Shown: positions 1 to 6,633 of the stretch, one piece after another
How the letters are laid out: each line of letters opens with the position of its first letter
Numbering within the stretch: position 1 is the stretch's first letter
From: an uncultured Bacteroidales bacterium
Lineage (GTDB): Bacteria > Bacteroidota > Bacteroidia > Bacteroidales > UBA932
Direction of reading: 5' to 3'
Length of the DNA stretch: 10,119 bases
Assembly (NCBI GenBank): GCA_937901105.1
Contig: CALCHD010000205.1
Location: 1 to 10,119, forward strand
Program-made: the position numbers and the translations under genes
Notes under the pieces: generated by a model
Databases searched by the model: none
What the model was told of the DNA's origin: nothing
The model's input: the letters and a program-made list of their open reading frames with translations, nothing else

Positions 1-532
1 GCGGGCACTCCACCCTCTCTATGCCTCGCTCCAAACGACGGCGCACTACGAACGATGATTCGTTAATCTTCTCCACCTCTTCGGCATAAGTCACCTGCGG
101 CAAGCCCAACCAACCTGCAACCTGCGGGCCCACTTGAGCCGTATCGCCGTCAATCGCCTGACGGCCTGCCACAACCACATCGGCTCCTATCTTACGCAAT
201 GCGCACGATAGAGCGTACGATGTTGCCAAGGTATCAGAGCCAGCAAATCTTCTATCAGTCAACAAATATCCGCCATCAGCGCCACGAAACATAGCGTCGC
301 GGATTATATCGGCAGCACGCAAAGGCCCCATAGTCAAGACGTACACCGTAGAACCTATTCTCTCATCCTTCAAACGCAAAGCCAATTCCAACGCCTTCAA
401 GTCATCGGGATTAAATATAGCAGGCAACGCAGCACGATTAACTGTACCTTCTGCCGTCATAGCCTCCTCGCCCATATTGCGGGTATCGGGGACTTGTTTG
501 GCCAATACAACAATTTTTAATGCTTTGTTCAT
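1..532 (-). CDS. etfB: Electron transfer flavoprotein beta subunit, N-terminal part (3' end outside window)
   Basis: EtfB pairs with EtfA to form a soluble flavoprotein that shuttles electrons between acyl-CoA dehydrogenases (or other dehydrogenases) and the respiratory chain. The translation begins MNKALKIVVLAKQVPDT, the usual EtfB opening. The nucleotide-binding region follows: GADGGYLLTDR at residues 84-94, DTLATSYAL at 100-108 and GRQAIDGDTAQVGP at 123-136. The last is the family signature around the AMP site of the beta subunit. 177 codons are present; I recall family members as roughly 260-290 residues, so about a third is missing to the left, where etfA would be expected next. The ATG at 532 is the only start that preserves the first beta strand. 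No Shine-Dalgarno is seen. Codon choice is distinctive: 16 of 18 Leu codons are TTG and 12 of 16 Arg codons are CGN. Identification is firm. Confidence 0.93.
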   Translation of the reverse strand, partial: MNKALKIVVLAKQVPDTRNMGEEAMTAEGTVNRAALPAIFNPDDLKALELALRLKDERIGSTVYVLTMGPLRAADIIRDAMFRGADGGYLLTDRRFAGSDTLATSYALSCALRKIGADVVVAGRQAIDGDTAQVGPQVAGWLGLPQVTYAEEVEKINESSFVVRRRLERGIERVECP

Positions 533-585
533 TTATCAAAATTTAGTTACTCATTCGACGCCTTGCCGCGACAACAACACGCCTT

Positions 586-612
586 AAAAATTAACGCAAG
601 ATGATGCCTCAA
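586..612 (-). promoter_or_regulatory. Possible etfB promoter (weak match)
   Basis: Read on the minus strand, TAATTTTT at 593-586 matches the Bacteroidota -7 consensus TAnnTTTG at seven of eight positions. A TTG at 612-610 could serve as the -33 element, with 16 nt between them, slightly short of the usual spacing. It lies downstream of the purA terminator hairpin and about 55 nt upstream of the etfB start, which is a sensible place. AT-rich DNA yields such matches by chance, so this is only a candidate. Confidence 0.22.
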
Positions 613-628
613 CAGCATATCTCACCAT

Positions 629-681
629 AAAAAACATCCGAAAATGCCCAATATACGCGACATATTTGAGCATTTTCGGAT
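629..681 (-). terminator. Rho-independent-type terminator downstream of purA
   Basis: On the minus strand the arm ATCCGAAAATGC (681-670) pairs perfectly over 12 bp with GCATTTTCGGAT (647-636). One nucleotide later comes a run of six T (634-629). The 22-nt loop can itself form a short AATAT/ATATT stem. The hairpin starts 47 nt after the purA stop codon and lies before the etfB start, so it would end the purA transcript and insulate etfB. The stem is AT-rich. The plus-strand side has no clear T run, so it looks one-directional. Confidence 0.75.
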
Positions 682-728
682 ATATATTTCAAAGAATATT
701 GCTTTTACGCACTCTTCTATTCAGTTTG

Positions 729-1991
729 TTATCTTACGATTGTCTCCTCGCGGTCGGGACCCACAGAGATAATCTTGATTGGGCAACCAGTCTCGCGCTC
801 GATGAACTCAACGTACTCCTTGAACTCTACTGGGAAGTCCTCATACTTGCGCACCTTGCAGATGTCGCACTTCCAGCCCTTGAACTCTGTATATACAGGC
901 TCGATGTTGGCATATGTGTCGAATGGCCACTGGTCAGAAGGCTTTCCGTCAACGATGTATGATGTGCAGACCTTGATTGTCTCGAATGTGTCGAGGCAGT
1001 CAGACTTCATCATGATGAGGTCGGTCACTCCGCTGATCATTACTGCATACTTGAGGGCTACGAGGTCGAGCCAGCCGCAACGGCGTGGACGGCCTGTTAC
1101 AGCGCCGAACTCATGTCCGATAGCGCGGATCTTCTCGCCTGTCTCATCGAAGAGCTCGGTAGGGAACGGACCGCTTCCGACTCTTGTACAGTAAGCCTTG
1201 AAGATACCGTATACTTTGCCAATCTTGGTAGGAGCAACGCCCAAACCTGTACATACACCGGCACAAGTGGTTGAAGAAGAAGTTACGAATGGGTATGAAC
1301 CGAAGTCAACGTCAAGCATTGTGCCCTGTGCACCCTCTGCAAGAATCTTCTTGTTGTCGCAAAGATATTTGTTTGCAACGTACTCGCCGTCAACAAGGTT
1401 AAACTCTTTAAGGTACTCGATTGCCTCCATCCACTCTGCCTCTTTCTCCTCTGCGTTGTACTCGAAGTCGAACTGTGAAAGGGTAGCGATATGTTTGCCT
1501 TTAAGGGTGTTGAATCTCTCTGCAAAGTCAGCAGTAAGGATATCACCAACTCTCAAGCCGTTACGGCCAGTCTTGTCCATATAAGTAGGACCAATGCCCT
1601 TTAGGGTAGAGCCGATCTTTGATTTGCCTTTGGCAGCCTCTGAAGCGGCATCTAGGATCTTGTGTGTAGGAAGGATCAGGTGAGCTTTCTTTGAAATCAT
1701 GATTCTCTCCTTTACAGGAACACCGGTAGCCTCAATCTCCATGCACTCCTCTCTGAAGATGATAGGGTCAATTACAACACCGTTGCCGATGATGTTGGTT
1801 GCATTTTTCCTGAATACTCCCGACGGTACAGTATGAAGGACAAATTTCTTTCCCTCAAAGTGTAGAGAGTGACCAGCGTTAGGACCACCCTGGAAACGTG
1901 CAATTACAGGGTATGAATTAGCTAGAACGTCTACAATTTTACCTTTACCTTCGTCGCCCCACTGAAGGCCAAGTACAACATCTACTTTCAT
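729..1991 (-). CDS. purA: Adenylosuccinate synthetase
   Basis: PurA makes adenylosuccinate from IMP and aspartate using GTP, the first committed step from IMP to AMP, in the cytoplasm. The 420-residue product is normal length for the family. The GTP/IMP loop QWGDEGKGK is at 10-18, with the catalytic Asp13 and His41 (in NAGH) at the same positions as in the E. coli enzyme. The family signature GIGPTYMDKTGRNGLR is at 132-147. EGAQGTMLDVDFGSYPFVTS is at 219-238, and GRPRRCGW at 300-307. The guanine-specificity motif appears as MKSD at 328-331, where E. coli has TKLD. The C-terminal end is complete. The ATG at 1991 gives the canonical start MKVDVVLGLQWGDEGKGK. ssb ends 37 nt upstream and no separate promoter is visible in that gap, so readthrough from ssb is plausible. 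The hairpin at 629-681 follows it. Confidence 0.98.
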   Translation of the reverse strand: MKVDVVLGLQWGDEGKGKIVDVLANSYPVIARFQGGPNAGHSLHFEGKKFVLHTVPSGVFRKNATNIIGNGVVIDPIIFREECMEIEATGVPVKERIMISKKAHLILPTHKILDAASEAAKGKSKIGSTLKGIGPTYMDKTGRNGLRVGDILTADFAERFNTLKGKHIATLSQFDFEYNAEEKEAEWMEAIEYLKEFNLVDGEYVANKYLCDNKKILAEGAQGTMLDVDFGSYPFVTSSSTTCAGVCTGLGVAPTKIGKVYGIFKAYCTRVGSGPFPTELFDETGEKIRAIGHEFGAVTGRPRRCGWLDLVALKYAVMISGVTDLIMMKSDCLDTFETIKVCTSYIVDGKPSDQWPFDTYANIEPVYTEFKGWKCDICKVRKYEDFPVEFKEYVEFIERETGCPIKIISVGPDREETIVR

Positions 1992-2028
1992 AAATTGCTT
2001 TATTTGTTTTACTGTTTATAATTGTCTG

Positions 2029-2460
2029 TTAAAATGGAAGATCATCAGATGTATCCTCTACTGGCGGTGTATATGACGGCTGCGGTGCAGCTGCAGCCGG
2101 CAGGTCTGCAGTTGACTGTGCAGGAGCTGCCCCTTTTCTGTCCAGCAGCCTGATATTGTCTGCAACAATCTCTGTTGTGAACCTTTTTGCACCGGTCTGG
2201 TCTGCCCAGCTGCGTGTGCGGATCTTGCCCTCAACAAAAATCTGCGCACCTTTCCTGATGTATTTTTCTGAAAGTTCCGCAAGATTTCTCCAGCACACGA
2301 TATTGTGCCACTCTGTCTGGTCCTGCAGTTCTCCGTTCCTGTTCTTGTACCTCTCTGTTGTTGCCAAAGTGAAAGAAGCAACAGCAGCTCCCGTCTCGAG
2401 GTGCCTTACCTCCGGGTCTTTCCCTACATTGCCTATAAGAATAACTTTATTGAATGACAT
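2029..2460 (-). CDS. ssb: Single-stranded DNA-binding protein
   Basis: SSB coats single-stranded DNA during replication, recombination and repair and recruits partner proteins through its C-terminal tip. The 143-residue product starts MSFNKVILIGNVGKDPEVR, the standard first strands of the OB fold. The fold runs to about residue 108, with the conserved segment EWHNIVCW at 50-57 and FVEGKIRTRSW at 75-85. A flexible linker rich in Ala, Pro, Gln and Thr follows (about 110-135). The acidic tip ends DDLPF, the partner-binding motif. The length is slightly shorter than the E. coli protein, through the linker. It is followed by purA after 37 nt. Pairing of ssb with purA is not a functional unit I recognise and is probably positional. 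Confidence 0.97.
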   Translation of the reverse strand: MSFNKVILIGNVGKDPEVRHLETGAAVASFTLATTERYKNRNGELQDQTEWHNIVCWRNLAELSEKYIRKGAQIFVEGKIRTRSWADQTGAKRFTTEIVADNIRLLDRKGAAPAQSTADLPAAAAPQPSYTPPVEDTSDDLPF

Positions 2461-2480
2461 CCTAATAATGTTTTAACGGT

Positions 2481-2488
2481 TAAAGGTA
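2481..2488 (-). promoter_or_regulatory. Possible -7 box for ssb
   Basis: Read on the minus strand, TACCTTTA (2488-2481) matches the Bacteroidota -7 consensus TAnnTTTG at seven of eight positions. It sits 20 nt before the ssb ATG in an AT-rich stretch. No convincing -33 TTTG was found at the usual distance, so this is tentative. The terminator-like structure just upstream supports ssb having its own promoter here. Confidence 0.3.
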
Positions 2489-2511
2489 CAACTTTTATTG
2501 CATATAGGCAT

Positions 2512-2562
2512 AAAAAAAATCCAAAAGTTTTCCACATAGTGGAAGATGCCCATAAATTGGGC
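2512..2562 (-). terminator. Probable terminator after aroE (tandem hairpins plus T8)
   Basis: On the minus strand, just after the aroE stop, two small hairpins follow one another. The first is GCCCA-ATTTA-TGGGC (2562-2548). The second is TTCCAC-TAT-GTGGAA (2544-2530). Ten nucleotides later there is a run of eight T (2519-2512), preceded by a T4 run. The second hairpin is 6 bp with a 3-nt loop. The distance to the T8 run is longer than in a textbook terminator, so termination here is likely but not certain. Confidence 0.45.
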
Positions 2563-2577
2563 TCTATAATCGTAAGG

Positions 2578-3408
2578 CTAAAGTCCCATCACCTCTTTCA
2601 TTGCCCAGGTGCAAGGCTCCTGTGAGGTGAAAAGCCTGAATGCGGGAATGGCCTGATTGTAAAGCCAATGGCGTCCGTCAATATATTTGCCGGCCCCTTT
2701 ATCAGCCAGATTGGGGTGAGCATAGTTGGCCTCAAAAACTGTCTTGCCTTCAAATGATGCTCCGCAGAGCTGGGGAATCTCCATTGCAAGGGTGTAGATT
2801 ATAATGTCTGCTTCATCCAGCAGCAGCGGAATCTTCTCAAGCGGTACATATTCTGCTCCAATCCTTTCTGCAAACGGACTGGCCGCATGGGAGCTGCGGT
2901 TGGCAAGCCATACCTGCATACCCATATCCTTTACTGCCAGTGCCGCCGCCTTGCCTGCCCCTCCGGCTCCAATTGCCAGAGCCTTTAAAGGAGTGCCGTC
3001 TTTGCGGAGCAGTGCAGGTACAGAACCTGGTGCTGGTGTTGCAGCCGCATTGGAGCAGGTTTCCTTAAGGCACTCTCCGGCAAGTTGTTCAAGCAGGGTG
3101 TTCTGTACACCGTAATAGTCTGTGTTATAGGAGTAGAGCTTCCCGTCTTTGCAGACAATGGTGTTGGCGCTTCCCAGTATGGAAGATATCCTGTCGGGAA
3201 GATCAACATGCTCCATTGCATCATCCTTGAAAGGGGAGGTGACGTTGCATCCGGTAAACCCTTCCCGGGTAAAACGGTTGATGGCCTCCTTGCAGGTAGG
3301 GGCCTCCAGCAGGGTGTATGTGTGTCCGCACTCTCCGTATGCCGCCTTGAAAAGGGCTGGGCTCTTTGAGTGTGATATTGGGTTGCCGATAAGTGAGAAT
3401 TTTGCCAT
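2578..3408 (-). CDS. aroE: Shikimate dehydrogenase
   Basis: AroE reduces 3-dehydroshikimate to shikimate with NADPH, the fourth step of chorismate and aromatic amino acid synthesis, in the cytoplasm. In the 276-residue product the shikimate-binding segment LIGNPISHSKSP is at 6-17, with Ser12 and Ser14. NVTSPFK at 55-61 ends in the catalytic Lys61. Asn82 lies in ANT, and the catalytic Asp97 is in NTDYYG (95-100). The dinucleotide loop GAGGAGKAAA is at 147-156, followed by NRS at 170-172, close to the NRT motif that contacts the NADP phosphate. Gln252 in the C-terminal QAIPAF corresponds to the substrate-contacting Gln. Residues 111-140, between the domains, form an unusual Ala/Pro-rich insertion. 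The gene lies 13 nt after the permease stop and is probably the last gene of that operon. All catalytic residues are intact. Confidence 0.94.
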   Translation of the reverse strand: MAKFSLIGNPISHSKSPALFKAAYGECGHTYTLLEAPTCKEAINRFTREGFTGCNVTSPFKDDAMEHVDLPDRISSILGSANTIVCKDGKLYSYNTDYYGVQNTLLEQLAGECLKETCSNAAATPAPGSVPALLRKDGTPLKALAIGAGGAGKAAALAVKDMGMQVWLANRSSHAASPFAERIGAEYVPLEKIPLLLDEADIIIYTLAMEIPQLCGASFEGKTVFEANYAHPNLADKGAGKYIDGRHWLYNQAIPAFRLFTSQEPCTWAMKEVMGL

Positions 3409-3421
3409 AATGTGTGCAAAA

Positions 3422-5629
3422 TTACAAATTATTCCGCTTGTGGAGACGTCTCAAGTAAATGAAGAATACAGAGCCGTAGACAAACAGCTGTACCAGCAGT
3501 ACAATTGTCTGTGGAACAACGTGCTGCAGAGACCCTCCCATGCAGTTTAGCTTTATGTAGCCGATGATTCCGGGCGAGGTGGGGAAGAGGTAGTGGACAA
3601 TTTGCCAGATGTGGGGGATCTGGTTCATGGGGAATGAGCTTCCCGACAAAAATATAAGTCCTACGGAGAAAAAAGGTACATACAGCATCACCTCTTCAGG
3701 ATCCTTGAAAAGGGGGGAGACGGCACCTGTAAAGGCAGAGGTGGTGATGACAAGCAGCCAGATGAACAGCATTAGCTCCCATTTGTGCGCAAGTGCGGGG
3801 AGATTGAAGATGAGAGGTACCAGCCCCACTATAAAAAGGGATAGCAGGATATATCCGCAGGCAAGTATTGGGATATATTTCACAGGTGATGCAGAGCGGT
3901 TCCCTGCGAGGATGCCGCCGCTCATGAGCATTGTCTGGAAGATGATGATAATTAACGCTATAGGAAGCAGGTAAGAGCCGTAGCCGCCGTTGTGGTTGTA
4001 TACAGCCACATCGTTATAATTTACCGTTGGAGTCTGTGACAGGACAAGCTGCCGGTTTAATGGAAGAGTCTCCACGGTGGCGGTGCGGAGGGAGCTGTTG
4101 AGCTCCTGCATGGTTGAAGCAACCCCTGTCTGTATGGTAAGGTAATACAGGAATGAGGTAGTGGCCTGGGTTACCGCAAATGGTGATTCTGTACCTTGTA
4201 CAATTTTAGTGGCAAAATCATGGGGCAGGGTAATGATCCCTTTTACCGCATCCTGCTGCATCAGCCCTTTAGCCTGCAGCAGGTTTTGGCAGTGATGGGT
4301 TATATGAATCTGCTGTGTGGCATCCAGGTTCCGCAGGTATTCCCTGCTGGCAGGTGTCTGCGAGTTGTCAATTACAGCTACAGGCACCTCTGTAACTATG
4401 TTGGGATGGTATAGCAGACCATAGAGGATGCAATATCCTACAGTCCCGCCAAGAACCACCAGTGATGTGCCCCACATTACAGGAATCGGCTTGCCAAGTC
4501 CCTTCTCAATGGACCTCTTGAGCAAAGGTGCAGTGCATATGCATACAGCCGTTGCAGCTGTTAGGAAAGCGTAGTGGTGCCAGGTGAAAGCAAATGGTGC
4601 ATTATAGTATACAGCTGCCTGGTATCCAAGTATGAAATGCCTAACAGGGAACATGCTGCACAAGGCTTTAAAGAAAGGGTACATGTTCTCAAGGGGAAAG
4701 GTTATTCCGGATGCTGTTGCCCCTAGGGCTCCAATCATAGATGCTATTGAAATGGCTATGGAGACCTTTGGAATAAGTGCTATGATTGCTGTACCCAATG
4801 CCATAGTTGCAATTGTGAACAGTATGGAGCTTATGGCAATGGCGGCCAGACTCCCTTGCAGAGGGGTGTGTGCTGCTGAAAAGAAGATCCAGTCTGCAAA
4901 GAGTGCCTGTGCAATGAACAGGCACAGATAGGGGGTGAGCTTTCCGGCAAGAGCCTTTAGGATGTTTCCGTTTCCGCTCTCCAGCCATTGGGGTGAAAGG
5001 TCTGTACCAATTACATACACTGTGAATGTAAGGATGAATATCTGAAAGAATACAAAGAAGAACGGGTAAGAGAGGAATGTGCCGTAATTTAGGGTAGAGT
5101 TGTAGGTTGAGGCAAATATGCCGTTTGTAGGGAGGGCTATGGACTCAACTTCAAGCGGTGTTGCCCCTGCCAGATTCCCTTGCGAGGCAATCAGGGAGGT
5201 GGAGAAATTCCCCACCACCTTTATAAAAGCAGCCTTTATCTCTCCGCCAATGGCCAGCATGGCGTTGTGATAGATGCCTGTTACTGTAGGGGAGTTTCCC
5301 TCAAGAAGATTATGGCTGAAGTTCTGGGGGATTACAAGATAGCCGTATATCTCCATTTTCTGCAGTGCCTCCCTGGCCTGGCTCTCATTGCTGAATATAT
5401 GTTCCTGGCTGATCTTTAGGGTTGGGGAGGCCTGAGCTGAGCGTATAAGCTCCTGCGAGAGGCTGGTGTTTGAACAGTCAACAATTCCTGCGGGAAGATT
5501 CTCTATTTTGCCGTCACCAAATATGGTGGCAGTGAACAGCAGTGAAAACAAAGGTACGGCAACGGCAGCCAGAAGCAGTCTCCTGTTGCCGTTTATCCTT
5601 TTCAGTTCCCTCTTCAGCGCCTCTTTCAT
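3422..5629 (-). CDS. Duplicated (two-in-one) ABC-2 type transport permease, no ATPase domain
   Basis: This is an inner-membrane permease of the ABC-2 family (YbhR/YbhS/YhiH-like exporter subunits). The 735 residues hold two homologous halves. In half one, TM1 (17-37) is followed by a periplasmic domain (about 38-185) and then five TMs (about 186-208, 231-250, 260-285, 288-312, 350-370). Half two repeats this: TM at 387-408, periplasmic domain 409-550, TMs at about 552-574, 586-610, 617-638, 646-664 and 704-725. Matching blocks are LPAGIVDCSNTS (45-56) with VPVAVIDNSQTP (415-426), and SGITFPLENMYPFF (307-320) with SGSSFPMNQIPHIW (662-675), each continuing to FP and GY at equal spacing. Family members are usually single units of about 370-400 residues. 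No Walker A or ABC signature is present. The start lies 2 nt after the hlyD-like stop, so translation is probably coupled. The substrate is unknown. Confidence 0.9.
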   Translation of the reverse strand: MKEALKRELKRINGNRRLLLAAVAVPLFSLLFTATIFGDGKIENLPAGIVDCSNTSLSQELIRSAQASPTLKISQEHIFSNESQAREALQKMEIYGYLVIPQNFSHNLLEGNSPTVTGIYHNAMLAIGGEIKAAFIKVVGNFSTSLIASQGNLAGATPLEVESIALPTNGIFASTYNSTLNYGTFLSYPFFFVFFQIFILTFTVYVIGTDLSPQWLESGNGNILKALAGKLTPYLCLFIAQALFADWIFFSAAHTPLQGSLAAIAISSILFTIATMALGTAIIALIPKVSIAISIASMIGALGATASGITFPLENMYPFFKALCSMFPVRHFILGYQAAVYYNAPFAFTWHHYAFLTAATAVCICTAPLLKRSIEKGLGKPIPVMWGTSLVVLGGTVGYCILYGLLYHPNIVTEVPVAVIDNSQTPASREYLRNLDATQQIHITHHCQNLLQAKGLMQQDAVKGIITLPHDFATKIVQGTESPFAVTQATTSFLYYLTIQTGVASTMQELNSSLRTATVETLPLNRQLVLSQTPTVNYNDVAVYNHNGGYGSYLLPIALIIIIFQTMLMSGGILAGNRSASPVKYIPILACGYILLSLFIVGLVPLIFNLPALAHKWELMLFIWLLVITTSAFTGAVSPLFKDPEEVMLYVPFFSVGLIFLSGSSFPMNQIPHIWQIVHYLFPTSPGIIGYIKLNCMGGSLQHVVPQTIVLLVQLFVYGSVFFIYLRRLHKRNNL

Positions 5630-5631
5630 CT

Positions 5632-6633
5632 CTATTTCTCTTTATGGTTTACAATCACGCTCATTCCGGGACGCAGCTGTGCCGCATGCCTGCTCTGGGC
5701 TGATGGGCGTGCCTTTATCTTGAAGGTCTTGAGGTCGTAAGAGCCGCTCTGCCTGCTGCTCTGCCAAGTGGCAAAGCTTCCCAGAGGGCTTGTATAGTAT
5801 ACTTCAAACTCAATTTTTGTATTGTCCAGAGCAGGTACCTTCCCTTTAAACCTGGTCCCTGGCAAGAATGAGCCAAGCATGTCTTCCCTTATATTCAGAA
5901 CCATGTGGTTCTCCCCAACAGCCAACAGGTCCATAATGGCGGAGGCCGGAATTACAAGCTCTCCCTCTGCCGGATAAATGTCACCTATGATTCCATCTTT
6001 TGGTGCAAGGAGCCATGTGTCCTTCAAAAGGGCCTGCACCTCCTCTACATTTCCCTGTGCAGCCATTGTGAGGGCTTGCGCAGAAAGCTTGTCCTCCTGC
6101 TGCGCCCCTTCGAGGGCCATCTGGTACTGGTAATGGGCGGCCTGTTCAGCAGCAACGGCAGTCTGGGCAAGTGCCTGCGCCTCCTCTTTGCGCTGGAGGG
6201 TTACAACACTGTCGCGGAAGAGCCTTTCAATCCTTTCGTATGTGCTGGTGGCAAGAGATGCCTGCGACTTTGCCGCCAGCCATGCCTGCCTGAGGGATTC
6301 TATGATCTGTTCCCTGACTCCGGCATCAATCTTCTTCTGCTGGTAGAAGGCTGCATCCTTCATGGCGGAGGCGCTCTGCATGAGTGCGTTGGTCTCAGGA
6401 CTGTTTATCAGTACAAGGGTGTCTCCGGCCTTTACGGCATCACCTTCCTGAACATGGAACTTTTCAATTCTTCCAAGAAGTTTTCCCGATATCTTTATCT
6501 GTGTACATTCAATTTCCCCCTGCAGAAGCTCGGGTGAATCTTTGTGCAGAATCATTCCAAAAATGGATATGACGGCAACAACAGCTACTATAAGAGTTGT
6601 TATACCTAGCAACAGTCTGTTTTCAGTTTTCAT
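5632..6633 (-). CDS. HlyD-family periplasmic adaptor (membrane fusion protein)
   Basis: This protein would bridge the inner-membrane permease to the TolC-like channel. The 333-residue product has an N-terminal membrane anchor at about 8-29, following the basic start MKTENR. The first half of the lipoyl-like domain spans about 45-80 (KISGKLLGRIEKFHVQEGD, then VKAGDTLVLINS). An Ala/Gln/Glu-rich alpha-helical hairpin covers about 81-204. The second lipoyl half begins at WLLAPKDGIIGDIYPAEGE (207-225). A beta-barrel and membrane-proximal region runs from about 240 to the end and contains LRPGMSVIV at 320-328, a typical closing motif. The layout resembles YbhG and YhiI adaptors of ABC-2 exporters. 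Its start overlaps the end of the upstream TolC-like gene by 11 nt and its stop is 2 nt before the permease, which supports a single complex. Assignment to the family is firm; the cargo is not known. Confidence 0.93.
   Translation of the reverse strand: MKTENRLLLGITTLIVAVVAVISIFGMILHKDSPELLQGEIECTQIKISGKLLGRIEKFHVQEGDAVKAGDTLVLINSPETNALMQSASAMKDAAFYQQKKIDAGVREQIIESLRQAWLAAKSQASLATSTYERIERLFRDSVVTLQRKEEAQALAQTAVAAEQAAHYQYQMALEGAQQEDKLSAQALTMAAQGNVEEVQALLKDTWLLAPKDGIIGDIYPAEGELVIPASAIMDLLAVGENHMVLNIREDMLGSFLPGTRFKGKVPALDNTKIEFEVYYTSPLGSFATWQSSRQSGSYDLKTFKIKARPSAQSRHAAQLRPGMSVIVNHKEK

Noticed and set aside
1992..2028. Separate purA promoter in the ssb-purA gap
   Set aside because: No TAnnTTTG or -33 element is visible in these 37 nt; co-transcription with ssb is simpler.
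5905..6537. Plus-strand open frame of 210 codons opposite the HlyD-like gene
   Set aside because: It is the antisense shadow of a well-supported adaptor gene, with biased composition and no domain.
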